A stretch of DNA of 64,000 nt from Vibrio neptunius (GTDB lineage Bacteria; Pseudomonadota; Gammaproteobacteria; Enterobacterales; Vibrionaceae): positions 32,703 to 96,702 of the forward strand of contig NZ_JXXU01000019.1 of NCBI RefSeq assembly GCF_000967495.1, in the 5' to 3' direction. The notes under the pieces are model-generated. The model was not told where the DNA came from, did not search any database, and saw nothing but the letters and a program-made list of their open reading frames with translations. This document shows, piece by piece, positions 45,810-54,715 of the stretch. Position 1 is the first letter of the stretch. Every line of letters begins with the position of its first letter. The position numbers and the translations under genes were made by a program.

Positions 45810-47520
45810 TCACATTTACCCATTGTTTTAGTACTTCGGCGACTCGTTCAGGTTCTTCGTTGGCGATTAACTGTAGGTGTTTCAGTTGAATCTCCAGTGG
45901 CGACCCAGGTGGTGGTAGCATGTCGTTCCCCACATCCAAGCCAGTGGAAGCGGCAATGCCTTTTTCCGATAGTTTTCGATTCAAAGCTTCTTCTCGCTCA
46001 CGTTCTTCTCTTGTTTGCAGATTTTCGTAGATAGGGTCATCCTGAGGATCAGCGAACTCCAGCTCTTGCGAACGCATGTCCGAACCCGTCAAATGCATGA
46101 TAAGTGGACGCAGCACGAAGAAAATCATCGCCATCCCTAGCATACCGCCTATCACGTAACGCATAGGTTGCTGAACGGTGGGATCCTGCCACCATGGAAT
46201 GGTCGGTGGTGCCTCAATCGTGAGCGGTGTAAAGCTGAAACTCATCAAGCTAAGAGTGTCGCCACGGTCAGCCGCAATGCCTACCGCGTCGGTAACCATG
46301 GTCGAGATTTGTGCTTTTTCCTCTGCGGTCCAAGCGGTACCATTAGGTGCGGCCGCCTGGTTAAGCAACACAGACACACTGAGTTTTTCAATCTGGCCCT
46401 GCTGATAATGTGTTCGTCGCACACTACTGCCCACCGCGTACTGGCGGTTTGTTTCAGAGCGTGTATTGGTATTTTTGCTATCCTGAGTTGGCGCTTCACC
46501 AGTGACTGGAGGCTGGTTGCTCAATGTTCCCGGAACACCGAGTGCTATCTGATCAGTCGAGTTGTTGGAGATAGTATGCTCGTTGCGAATGATCGGGGTA
46601 TTATCAAGAATTTCTTGAGTCTCTTCGACCTGACTAAAATCAAGATCTGCCGCTACCTGCACACGGAAGTTGCTCGGTCCAACAATCGGCGTCAGCATGT
46701 CTGAAGCACGTTGAATGATTTGTTTTTCAACGTTCTTCTGATATTCAAGATATTTTGCATTGACCTTACCCGCTTCCGCTGAGGCGACATCGGCACTCAA
46801 CAAACGACCGTATTGATCAATCACAGAGACCAACTCAGGCTTCATTCCTGTCACACTGCCAACAACCAAATTGATAATCGCTTCAACTTGTTCCGGCTTC
46901 AGATCTTCACCAGGTTTAAGCTCAAGCATGACTGACGCTGAAGGCGCTTCGCTGTTTTGTCTAACAAACAAGGTTTGACGCGGTATTGCTAGGTGAACAC
47001 GAGCGTTAGACACTGCATTGAGTGACATAATGGTACGTACCAGTTCACCTTCCAAGCCATGACGATAGCGAGCGGTTTCCATAAACTGACTGGTGCCAAG
47101 GGAACTGTCTTCTTTAAGGGAATCTAAGCCGGTTGGCAGCTTGGCTTTAACGCCTTTTGCTGCGAGCAACATTCGGATTTTGGCCACATGTCCTTCTGGC
47201 ACTAGTACTTGGCCATTTTGCTCTTGAAGTCGGTAATTGATACCTTCAGATTCGAGGACAGAGACAATTTCACCAGTATCAAACCTCTCTTGCTGACTGT
47301 AAAGCGGGCGATAACTCTGTGTTGAGCTCCAAAGTGCGACCACTATGATTGCCGCCACGATAGCGGCCAAAACCGCGGACAGAACCAGATTTCTCTGACT
47401 GTTTGACCACAGCTGTTTCAATTTATGAGTGAAATCTTCCATTCCTCGCGTGGAGGAGGTTTGCGTACTGGCAGCGCTAAATGTTCCGCCACCTGCAACT
47501 TGGGTTGTTAAGTCTGACAT
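45772..47520 (-). CDS. fliF: FliF, flagellar MS-ring protein (lateral system)
   Basis: 582 residues with two membrane segments (about 44-64 and 454-472) enclosing a large periplasmic part with the YscJ/FliF domain (YRPLYSQQERFDTGEIVSVLESEGINYRL; RVHLAIPRQTLFVRQ). The C-terminal tail (about 545-575, PPGSPLEIQLKHLQLIANEEPERVAEVLKQW) is the FliG-binding part. It forms the ring in the inner membrane on which the basal body is built. It follows fliE by 3 bp. Confidence 0.95.
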   Translation of the reverse strand: MSDLTTQVAGGGTFSAASTQTSSTRGMEDFTHKLKQLWSNSQRNLVLSAVLAAIVAAIIVVALWSSTQSYRPLYSQQERFDTGEIVSVLESEGINYRLQEQNGQVLVPEGHVAKIRMLLAAKGVKAKLPTGLDSLKEDSSLGTSQFMETARYRHGLEGELVRTIMSLNAVSNARVHLAIPRQTLFVRQNSEAPSASVMLELKPGEDLKPEQVEAIINLVVGSVTGMKPELVSVIDQYGRLLSADVASAEAGKVNAKYLEYQKNVEKQIIQRASDMLTPIVGPSNFRVQVAADLDFSQVEETQEILDNTPIIRNEHTISNNSTDQIALGVPGTLSNQPPVTGEAPTQDSKNTNTRSETNRQYAVGSSVRRTHYQQGQIEKLSVSVLLNQAAAPNGTAWTAEEKAQISTMVTDAVGIAADRGDTLSLMSFSFTPLTIEAPPTIPWWQDPTVQQPMRYVIGGMLGMAMIFFVLRPLIMHLTGSDMRSQELEFADPQDDPIYENLQTREEREREEALNRKLSEKGIAASTGLDVGNDMLPPPGSPLEIQLKHLQLIANEEPERVAEVLKQWVNVNEHSRVKSKSNA

Positions 47521-47523
47521 GGG

Positions 47524-47880
47524 TTACACCGGCATCTTCATAATATCTTCAAACGAGGTCACGACCTTGTTACGTACCTGCATCAAAGCGTTGAATGACA
47601 GGCTGGCTTTCTGACTAGCGATCATGGCTCCGACTAGATCATCGCTTTGGCCTGTTTCGACCGCGGTCATTTTCTGGCTGGCCACTGATTGATGCTGATT
47701 GACCGTATCGAGCACATTGGTCATTGCTGTGGAAAATGAGAGCGGCGAATTCACCTGCTGCACATCAAGTGGATTCGCTGAAACCACAAACTCAGGTTGG
47801 ATCTGAGCACGCATTGCATCCATCTTGGATAGCATCAATTGTTCTGCGGTCATCGCACTGTTTATTGGTTGACTTGCCAT
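47524..47880 (-). CDS. fliE: FliE, MS ring-rod junction protein (lateral system)
   Basis: 118 residues. The C-terminal FliE motif is clear: DLVGAMIASQKASLSFNALMQVRNKVVTSFEDIMKMPV. FliE joins the MS-ring to the rod and is an early export substrate. Located between lafK (12-bp gap) and fliF (3-bp gap). Confidence 0.92.
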   Translation of the reverse strand: MASQPINSAMTAEQLMLSKMDAMRAQIQPEFVVSANPLDVQQVNSPLSFSTAMTNVLDTVNQHQSVASQKMTAVETGQSDDLVGAMIASQKASLSFNALMQVRNKVVTSFEDIMKMPV

Positions 47881-47892
47881 AACTTATCCTCC

Positions 47893-49224
47893 TTAAGCAG
47901 CCGAACCTAGGGCCGACTGTAGATCAATACCTTGTTCACGCATTGCCGCTAACTTGTAGCGTAACGCGCGGGTCGTAACGCCAAGTGCGTTAGCTGTCTT
48001 GGTGCGATTGCCGCCATACTGACGAAGTTGTTCGAGAATGTACTGGTATTCAGCCTGTTTCTTGACCTCAACGTGCCCCATGCTTTGGGAAGGCGTCGTG
48101 GTTTGGACAGGGCTGATTAACTCAACGGGTAGCATCAGATCATGGGCAGTAATGTAGTCACCATGTCGCATGACAAGTGCACGCTGAATCACGTTTTCCA
48201 GCTCGCGGATATTACCAGGCCAGTGATAATGGCTGAGCGCCATGATCGCGTCCTGAGAAAGATGACACTGACTGCCATCCTGAAATTTGTTGATGAAAAA
48301 CTGACTGATCGGCAGTATGTCTTCACTGCGTTCCCGCAGTGGCGGCCAATGCAGGGGTAAAACATCCAAACGGTAATAGAGATCCTCACGGAATGTGCCG
48401 TTTTTCACCTCTTCACGCAGATCTTTGTTGGTTGCAGCAATGACTCGAATATCAAGCTGAATGGGCTTATGACTGCCAACTCGCTCGACTTCTCTTTCCT
48501 GAAGTACACGCAAAAGCTTTGCCTGGACCGCTGGCGACATCTCTCCGATCTCATCGAGCAATATTGTTCCGTTATTGGCTTCTTCAAACTTACCGCTTTG
48601 AGAATGAGTCGCGCCAGTGAACGCACCTTTCATGTGGCCAAATAAGACAGCTTCAAGCATAGATTCGGGAATAGCGGCACAGTTTACCGCAATGAAAGGG
48701 CCGTTCGAGCGTGGGGAGTGCTCATGGACATAACGCGCCAACACTTCTTTACCTGTGCCAGATTCTCCGGTCACTAACACACTGGCATTGGTACAAGCTG
48801 CACGGTGCGCCAACTGTAGTACCTGTTTGCTGCGCCATGATTCAGCCACAATATTAGCCATGGGCTTACCAATCACTTCAACACGCCGTAAAAGGTTGAG
48901 CAACTGACTGTTTTCAAATGGACGAAGTAGGTAATCCGTCGCACCAGCTTTCATAGTTTCAGCGGCTAAGATCCCCTGCTCTTGTTCTACGATTGCAATA
49001 GCGACACCATTGCTTGATGTCTTTTGATGACAACTGACAAACTCTCTGACACACATGTCAGGCAAATTTGAACTCACCAGCGTAATCGACGCCGAGCCTT
49101 CAAGCAGTGCACTCCGCCCAGTACGAGAATGAGTAACATGGTAACCCGCCTCTTCTAGCACTCTAATGACTGGCTGGGCGAACTCATCTCTTGGCTCTAC
49201 TAACAAGATATTGGTCTCTGCCAT
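47893..49224 (-). CDS. lafK: LafK, sigma-54-dependent activator of lateral flagellar genes
   Basis: 443 residues. N-terminal receiver-like domain (about 5-120), AAA+ domain (about 130-370) with Walker [15 protein letters not shown] loop, NGTILLDEIGEMS and the R-finger region PGNIRELENVIQRAL, and a Fis-type helix-turn-helix (about 395-430, GGNRTKTANALGVTTRALRYKL). In V. parahaemolyticus LafK is the master activator of the lateral system with sigma-54. The receiver lacks the phospho-accepting Asp: the usual position is Ser51 (TLVSSNLPD), so activity is probably not controlled by phosphorylation there. It is 2 bp from motY upstream and 12 bp from fliE. Confidence 0.92.
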   Translation of the reverse strand: MAETNILLVEPRDEFAQPVIRVLEEAGYHVTHSRTGRSALLEGSASITLVSSNLPDMCVREFVSCHQKTSSNGVAIAIVEQEQGILAAETMKAGATDYLLRPFENSQLLNLLRRVEVIGKPMANIVAESWRSKQVLQLAHRAACTNASVLVTGESGTGKEVLARYVHEHSPRSNGPFIAVNCAAIPESMLEAVLFGHMKGAFTGATHSQSGKFEEANNGTILLDEIGEMSPAVQAKLLRVLQEREVERVGSHKPIQLDIRVIAATNKDLREEVKNGTFREDLYYRLDVLPLHWPPLRERSEDILPISQFFINKFQDGSQCHLSQDAIMALSHYHWPGNIRELENVIQRALVMRHGDYITAHDLMLPVELISPVQTTTPSQSMGHVEVKKQAEYQYILEQLRQYGGNRTKTANALGVTTRALRYKLAAMREQGIDLQSALGSAA

Positions 49225-49226
49225 CT

Positions 49227-50138
49227 TTAAGCCTTTTCCCTATCGTTAATTTTATTATTTTGTTTTGGTATCACTGCTTCATCATTGCGCACCAGCCTTA
49301 AAGTCACGCGTCGGTTCTTAGCCTGCCCTTCTAGTGTTGAGTTATTGGCGATGGGGTATCGAGAACCATGAGACCTTATTTCTATTCTTGCGGCCTCTAC
49401 GCCTGATTTTTTAAGTGCTTTCGCAACCAAATCTGCTCGTTGCTTAGCAATAGTGAGATTCGCGACCTTAGACCCGATGTTGTCGGTATAGCCGTCAATA
49501 AGAATTTTTTTGATATTTTTATCAGCGCGTATGTACGTGTATAGCGCACTAAGCGTATCGATTTGTTGAGTCGTTAGCTGACGCTGGCCTAGATCAAATG
49601 ACAGTGTGATATTGCGCGCTTGAGCATAAGGCATGCTAGGTAATGAAGTTTGGCAACGGTGAAACTGAGCGAGCGCTTTTTGAATACGGATCGTGGGTAA
49701 AAGATAAGTCCGACTGTCGGAAGGGTGACTTCCGCTAAACGCGAGTTTTATCCAATGCCCTGATTCAATATTGTTCAACAATTCAGGTATATTATGCTGA
49801 AAAACAGAACGCTGTTTATTAATAGTGGCATTAGGACTTATAAACTTGGGATCACTTTCCCTACTCCATGGAGCAGGAGAACTATATAACTTTCCGTCAT
49901 TCCAATTTTTATTATTCGCTTCAAACTGGGAGTGTAAATATATTTTACCTACTTCCTCAGAGCGGAAATAAAACTTCCCATAGGAAGGATTCTCATATTT
50001 AAGATTACATACCAAGCTGTTCCCATTATAAAGCCAATTGACTTCATCCATGGGTACTTCAACTTCAGTTGTTGCCAGTGAAGAGGAGCAATGGAAGAGT
50101 AAAGCTATTAAATATATTTTCTGAGCCTTCGTGTTCAT
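49227..50138 (-). CDS. motY: MotY-like stator-associated protein (lateral T-ring), OmpA C-terminus
   Basis: 303 residues. Signal peptide (about 1-22, IYLIALLFHCSSSLA), an N-terminal MotY domain, and a C-terminal OmpA/peptidoglycan-binding domain (about 175-285: ILIDGYTDNIGSKVANLTIAKQRADLVAKAL, GSRYPIANNSTLEGQAKNRRVTL). MotY proteins form the T-ring that anchors stator units. It is the first gene of the minus-strand flagellar operon with lafK 2 bp downstream, as in the lateral cluster of V. parahaemolyticus. Its promoter lies in the divergent region to fliM. Confidence 0.9.
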   Translation of the reverse strand: MNTKAQKIYLIALLFHCSSSLATTEVEVPMDEVNWLYNGNSLVCNLKYENPSYGKFYFRSEEVGKIYLHSQFEANNKNWNDGKLYSSPAPWSRESDPKFISPNATINKQRSVFQHNIPELLNNIESGHWIKLAFSGSHPSDSRTYLLPTIRIQKALAQFHRCQTSLPSMPYAQARNITLSFDLGQRQLTTQQIDTLSALYTYIRADKNIKKILIDGYTDNIGSKVANLTIAKQRADLVAKALKKSGVEAARIEIRSHGSRYPIANNSTLEGQAKNRRVTLRLVRNDEAVIPKQNNKINDREKA

Positions 50139-50547
50139 GATGTTATATGAGCGCCATTAAATAAACAGACTAATCATCCATTTCGAATTAATAAGATATC
50201 TAATGGGATTTAAACAAATTATAAGTTGTCTATATGTTGCACATTGCTTCCTAATACGAAAGCAATTGTAATTAACATGTAAAAAATCAATAAAATTCAT
50301 TTAAAACCATGAAGATAAGACAGAATAACAGGCTAATAAATGTTTAAAACTGTCATTCGCATGCATCGCAAACTAACCTGTTTTATTTTTTATGAGAAGA
50401 TATATATAACGACTTAAAATCAACATATGGAGTAAAGTCACAAATTTTATAGATCAGGCTTATTTATAACGAATTTTTCTATGTAAACTTGCGCCAATTG
50501 AGTTAGAAAATTCAAAAATCGCTTTGTCAAGACATGGTAAAATATAA
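50139..50547. promoter_or_regulatory. Divergent promoter region motY / fliM
   Basis: 409 bp, very AT-rich, no gene seen. It must hold promoters for both flagellar operons. I found no good sigma-54 -24/-12 element. One inverted repeat, ATTGCTT (50243-50249) with AAGCAAT (50260-50266), spacer 10, could be a regulator site. Low confidence in any single element. Confidence 0.4.
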
Positions 50548-51363
50548 ATGGAAAGTAGCAGCAAGATATCTATTCCAGATTATCAGACTCTAAGCATAGA
50601 ATCGTTAGGGAAACCTATTCACATTATTCGGGATAAACTGGAAGATCTAATATCCAGCTCGTGTAATGGCCTGACTTATGAGCTGCAAAACTGGTTAAAA
50701 ACGCATCATGCAGAAGCTAATATAAATCTAGTCTCACTGCATACTTTTACACCAAATGAAATGGATAAGTCTTCTATCAGTACTTTCCGTCATGATGGTG
50801 GAGGGCAAGTATTTATCCATGCCGATAGTCAGACTCTAATTAAGTTAGCTGACAGCTTTTACGACGCCAAGATGCAAAGAAGCCACACGTCACTGAACAA
50901 CAGTGATTTGCGTCTTCAGGAAAAAATCGGCCGGATGATTATTAACTGGCTGGCTCCAGAGGAGATGTGGTCTAAATGCGAGTTCGAGCCAGCACAAGGG
51001 ACAGGTCTTTACGCCACCATTGACGTCAGCCTGAACGACCACCAAGGCACTATACACATTAAGCTAGACGAAATGCTTGTCGTCACATTGACAGAACAAC
51101 TGGACTTGCAGCCCAAAGGGTCATTGTACGAGTCTTTTTGTCAATCTCTGACTTCAACACCAGTCAAACTCAATGTCTTACTTAGTAAAAAAACCATACC
51201 GCTCAGTGAGTTAATTTCACTGCAGCCTAACGATGTGTTACCGATCGAATTATTGTCTTCAGCTCCCGTCAGTATTGGCCAAGAACACCTTTTTTCTGGT
51301 CGAGTCGCGGAGAATGATGGCCAGCTAGTTTTAATTCTTAATCAAGATAAGGAATCTTTTTAA
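50548..51363 (+). CDS. fliM: FliM-like flagellar switch protein (lateral system), short and divergent
   Basis: 271 residues, shorter than the usual 320-350. The part LGKPIHIIRDKLEDLISSSCNGLTYEL resembles the start of the FliM middle domain, and the C-terminal 75 residues are a SpoA-type domain (VKLNVLLSKKTIPLSELISLQPNDVLPIEL). The N-terminal CheY-P-binding peptide of normal FliM (LSQDEIDALL type) is absent. Position before fliN-P-Q-R supports the call. If the protein does not bind CheY-P, the lateral motor may not be controlled by chemotaxis in the usual way. Ends 1 bp into fliN. Confidence 0.82.
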   Translation: MESSSKISIPDYQTLSIESLGKPIHIIRDKLEDLISSSCNGLTYELQNWLKTHHAEANINLVSLHTFTPNEMDKSSISTFRHDGGGQVFIHADSQTLIKLADSFYDAKMQRSHTSLNNSDLRLQEKIGRMIINWLAPEEMWSKCEFEPAQGTGLYATIDVSLNDHQGTIHIKLDEMLVVTLTEQLDLQPKGSLYESFCQSLTSTPVKLNVLLSKKTIPLSELISLQPNDVLPIELLSSAPVSIGQEHLFSGRVAENDGQLVLILNQDKESF

Positions 51364-51731
51364 TGAGCGAGACAACAGAGAACCACGCATTTAATGGTGA
51401 AGAGCTGAACTTTGATGACTTTCAACTGGAAGAGACTCACAGCGACATTATCAATACTGAGGTACCAACCCCAGAACGTGATCTGAGCTTTTTCAAGAAT
51501 ATTCCTGTGACTGTTACTCTGGAAGTTGCCAGTAAAGACATCGCGTTGGGCGACTTGATGAAAGCCGGTGAAGGCAGTGTCATAGAGCTCGACAAACTCA
51601 ACGGCGAACCTCTAGACGTAAAAGTCAACGGATCCTTGATGGGCCACGCTGAAGTGGTCGTAGTTAACGAAAAATATGGTTTGAGACTGATTGATATTGT
51701 CGATTCGGCTCTGGCCTCTGCGGTTCAGTAA
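51363..51731 (+). CDS. fliN: FliN, flagellar switch protein (lateral system)
   Basis: 122 residues with a C-terminal SpoA domain: IPVTVTLEVASKDIALGDLMKAGEGSVIELDKLNGEPLDVKVNGSLMGHAEVVVVNEKYGLRLIDIV, split here only for reading. FliN forms the lower C-ring and helps dock the export ATPase complex. The N-terminal 40 residues are acidic and unconserved. It shares one base with the fliM stop and is followed 14 bp later by fliP; no fliO gene lies between. Confidence 0.93.
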   Translation: MSETTENHAFNGEELNFDDFQLEETHSDIINTEVPTPERDLSFFKNIPVTVTLEVASKDIALGDLMKAGEGSVIELDKLNGEPLDVKVNGSLMGHAEVVVVNEKYGLRLIDIVDSALASAVQ

Positions 51732-51745
51732 GGATTCACTGAAAC

Positions 51746-52504
51746 ATGACTAAGTCACCTTCCTTTCAGGGATGGGGGATCCTAATCGGTTTGGTTGGCC
51801 TGCTCTTCGCGTTCCCTTCTGTAGCGAATGAGTCAGGCTTAACCATCTTATCGGTCAGCGACGGAGCAACCCAGCAAGAGTACAGTGTCAAACTACAGAT
51901 TCTGTTATTAATGACAGCACTGAGTTTTCTCCCTGCATTTATACTGATGGCCACCAGCTTTACTCGCATTATAGTGGTTCTCGCGATTCTTCGTCAGGCT
52001 TTGGGGTTACAACAAAGTCCACCAAACCGAGTGTTAGTCGGTATTGCACTCGCGTTATCGCTGTTGATCATGCGCCCCGTTTGGACGGATATTTACCAAA
52101 ATGCTTTCCAACCCTACGACCAGGGCGAAATTACCTTAATGGAAGCATTTTCTATCGCAGAAAAACCCGTGCGTAATTTCATGTTGGCACAAACTCAACA
52201 AACGTCTCTTGAGCAAATGTTACGCATTGCCAATGAACCACTCGATACTGCGCTAGAGGACATCTCATTTGCCGTGGTTCTGCCCGCTTTTGTTATCAGT
52301 GAGCTAAAAACCGCTTTTCAAATCGGTTTCATGCTGTTTATTCCTTTTCTGATCATTGACCTTGTCGTCGCGAGTGTCCTTATGGCAATGGGTATGATGA
52401 TGCTCTCGCCATTAATCATCTCACTTCCATTCAAATTGGTGGTGTTTGTTCTAGTCGATGGCTGGGCCATGACTGTCGGCACCTTATCCGCCAGTTTTGG
52501 ATAA
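51746..52504 (+). CDS. fliP: FliP, flagellar export gate protein (lateral system)
   Basis: 252 residues. Signal peptide (about 1-26, GILIGLVGLLFAFPSVA), then four membrane segments with the FliP signature blocks LSFLPAFILMATSFTRIIVVLAILRQALGLQQSPPNRVL and FQIGFMLFIPFLIIDLVVASVLMAMGMMMLSP. FliP with FliQ and FliR forms the core of the type III export gate. It is followed by fliQ after 11 bp. Confidence 0.96.
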   Translation: MTKSPSFQGWGILIGLVGLLFAFPSVANESGLTILSVSDGATQQEYSVKLQILLLMTALSFLPAFILMATSFTRIIVVLAILRQALGLQQSPPNRVLVGIALALSLLIMRPVWTDIYQNAFQPYDQGEITLMEAFSIAEKPVRNFMLAQTQQTSLEQMLRIANEPLDTALEDISFAVVLPAFVISELKTAFQIGFMLFIPFLIIDLVVASVLMAMGMMMLSPLIISLPFKLVVFVLVDGWAMTVGTLSASFG

Positions 52505-52515
52505 CAGGAGTTCAC

Positions 52516-52785
52516 ATGACACCAGAAATGACCGTCACGCTGTTTTCCAATGCTGTATGGCTGATCATCACTATGGTTGCGGTATTGGTTGTGCCAGGTC
52601 TGATTGTTGGCCTCGGCATTGCCATTTTCCAGGCCGCCACGCAAATCAATGAACAAACATTGAGTTTTCTGCCAAGGCTACTGGTCACCCTTTTGATGGT
52701 GATCTTTGCTGGACACTGGATGCTGCGCAAAATCATGGAGTTGTTTGACTACCTGTTCCACAACATTCCTGGAATGATTGGCTGA
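52516..52785 (+). CDS. fliQ: FliQ, flagellar export gate protein (lateral system)
   Basis: 89 residues, two membrane helices (about 15-40 and 52-72) and the family motif GLIVGLGIAIFQAATQINEQTLSFLPRL. Component of the FliPQR gate. Its stop overlaps the fliR start by one base; GGAG lies about 8 bp before the ATG. Confidence 0.95.
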   Translation: MTPEMTVTLFSNAVWLIITMVAVLVVPGLIVGLGIAIFQAATQINEQTLSFLPRLLVTLLMVIFAGHWMLRKIMELFDYLFHNIPGMIG

Positions 52786-53561
52786 TGGAAGTCAACTTCG
52801 CAGAAATATCTCGCCTGCTTGGCCAGTTATGGTGGCCTTTTTTCCGTATTGGCGCCGTGTTTATTTCCATGCCTTTCTTTGGTGACTCATTGATACCGGT
52901 TTGGGTACGTAGCTTGCTAGCCCTTTCAATTGTGATGGTCTCAGCACCACTGATGCCACCGATGCCAACCGTCGAATTTTTCTCAATGACCTCACTGTTT
53001 CTCGCCTTTGAGCAAGCCATTTGGGGGCTGTTCTTTGGCCTGATTTTGCACATGTTGTTTAGTATTTTTACAACGCTGGGCCAAATTGTCTCAATGCAGA
53101 TGGGCTTAGGCATGGCGATGATGAACGACCCTGTTAATGGCATGTCTGTCGCTATTCTTGGTCGTATTTTCCTGATTTTCAGCACCTTATTGTTTTTATC
53201 TCTCGAAGGCCATTTAGTGGTGATTGATGTGCTTATCCAGAGCTTTGTTGTTTGGCCAGTCGGTTCTGGCCTGACGACAGCGTCTTTGCAAGGCATCGTC
53301 AATTTGTTTAGCTGGATGTTCGCTTCAGCACTAGCACTGGCGCTTCCCGCCATTGTTTCTATGTTGTTAGCGAACATCAGTTTTGGCGTAATGAACCGCG
53401 CTGCGCCTTCATTAAATGTCTATGCATTAGGATTTCCGATGACCATGTTACTTGGGCTATTCAGTGTCCTTATCTCTGTGTCAGGCGTACCAGGTCGATA
53501 TACAGTGCTGGTCAATGACACCCTACGTTTTATGAATCAATTCATGTTGGGGGGCGGATGA
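52785..53561 (+). CDS. fliR: FliR, flagellar export gate protein (lateral system)
   Basis: 258 residues with several membrane segments and FliR-type blocks WPFFRIGAVFISMPFFGDSLIPVWVRSLLALSI and MQMGLGMAMMNDPVNGMSVAILG. Completes the FliPQR gate complex. It overlaps fliQ by 1 bp and flhB by 4 bp, showing a tightly packed operon. Confidence 0.95.
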   Translation: MEVNFAEISRLLGQLWWPFFRIGAVFISMPFFGDSLIPVWVRSLLALSIVMVSAPLMPPMPTVEFFSMTSLFLAFEQAIWGLFFGLILHMLFSIFTTLGQIVSMQMGLGMAMMNDPVNGMSVAILGRIFLIFSTLLFLSLEGHLVVIDVLIQSFVVWPVGSGLTTASLQGIVNLFSWMFASALALALPAIVSMLLANISFGVMNRAAPSLNVYALGFPMTMLLGLFSVLISVSGVPGRYTVLVNDTLRFMNQFMLGGG

Positions 53562-54685
53562 GCGAACAATCGTCACAGGACAAAACCGAAAAAGCCTCCC
53601 CGCAGAAAATCAAAAAGGCGCGTCAGGAAGGCCAAATACCCAGAGCGAAAGAATTCACCACTGCTGCTATTTTTCTCGCAGTAGCTTTGTATTTCTACAG
53701 TCAACTTTCTGTTATTTGGGAAAGCGTCGCCGGTATTTTTCGTTTTAACATGGCATTAACTAAGCAAGACCTTGCTCATCCGCAGCAAATGATCGAGCAG
53801 CTCGGTCATAGCCTTGGCATGATCATTACCCTGCTTCTGCCAATGTTCATCGTGATTATTGCCGTGACACTGGCGAGCACGATGGTGCTGGGTGGCTGGA
53901 TGTTCCGTTTAGCAAATGCTTTTCCTAAACTGAGTAAACTTAACCCGCTTAGCGGCATCAAGCGCATATTTTCCACCCGTTCATTGGTTGAACTGCTCAA
54001 GTCTACCCTCAAAGTGCTGGTTATTTTTGGCGTGCTTTACGCGTATCTCGATAGCCACTTGCAACCTTTGTTGGGAATGCAGCGACTCTCGCTTGAACAA
54101 GGTGTGGTTAATGTCATGCAGATCCTGTTCGAAGGACTGTTAATGATGGGGTTCGCTTTGCTGTTGTTCGGCGTGATTGATATCCCTTACCAACGCTGGG
54201 AACACATGAAAGAGCTCAAAATGACCAAACAGGAGCTCAAAGAAGAGTACAAAAATAACGAAGGACGACCTGAGGTCAAACAACGTATTCGTCAGATTCA
54301 GCAACAATTTGCTCGACGTAAAATTGATAAGATGGTACCGACGGCGGATGTGGTCATCACCAACCCGACCCATTATGCCGTAGCGATGAAATATGACCCT
54401 GCTTTATCTGACGCTCCATTTGTGGTCGCTAAAGGGGTCGATGAAACGGCAATGCACATTCAACGTATCGCCCGTGAAAACAAGGTCGAAATCGTCAATT
54501 CGCCACCACTGACCCGTTCTATTTACTACACCACAGCAATCGAGCAAGCCGTACCAAGTCAGCTCTACATCGCTGTGGCGCATATTCTGACCTACGTAAT
54601 GCAACTAAAAGCATTCCGTACCGGGAATGGTGATAAGCCGATGCCTTTACCTCACTTCGCCATTCCAAAGCATTTACAACACTGA
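53558..54685 (+). CDS. flhB: FlhB, export switch protein (lateral system)
   Basis: 375 residues. Basic N-terminus (TEKASPQKIKKARQEGQIPRAKE), four membrane segments (about 28-210), and a cytoplasmic domain with the self-cleavage motif NPTH (VVITNPTHYAVAMKYD). It switches export from rod/hook to filament substrates. The motif is intact. It overlaps fliR by 4 bp; flhA follows after 30 bp. Confidence 0.96.
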   Translation: MSEQSSQDKTEKASPQKIKKARQEGQIPRAKEFTTAAIFLAVALYFYSQLSVIWESVAGIFRFNMALTKQDLAHPQQMIEQLGHSLGMIITLLLPMFIVIIAVTLASTMVLGGWMFRLANAFPKLSKLNPLSGIKRIFSTRSLVELLKSTLKVLVIFGVLYAYLDSHLQPLLGMQRLSLEQGVVNVMQILFEGLLMMGFALLLFGVIDIPYQRWEHMKELKMTKQELKEEYKNNEGRPEVKQRIRQIQQQFARRKIDKMVPTADVVITNPTHYAVAMKYDPALSDAPFVVAKGVDETAMHIQRIARENKVEIVNSPPLTRSIYYTTAIEQAVPSQLYIAVAHILTYVMQLKAFRTGNGDKPMPLPHFAIPKHLQH

Positions 54686-54715
54686 TCATCCGTATACACC
54701 CAAGGACACCCACCT

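Noticed and set aside
46168..46704. 178-codon plus-strand frame inside fliF
   Set aside because: Antisense shadow of fliF.
50139..50547. Sigma-54 promoter between motY and fliM
   Set aside because: No GG-N10-GC pair with acceptable flanks was found on either strand.
52733..53377. 214-codon minus-strand frame across fliR
   Set aside because: Long only because it is antisense to a hydrophobic, conserved gene; no protein features.
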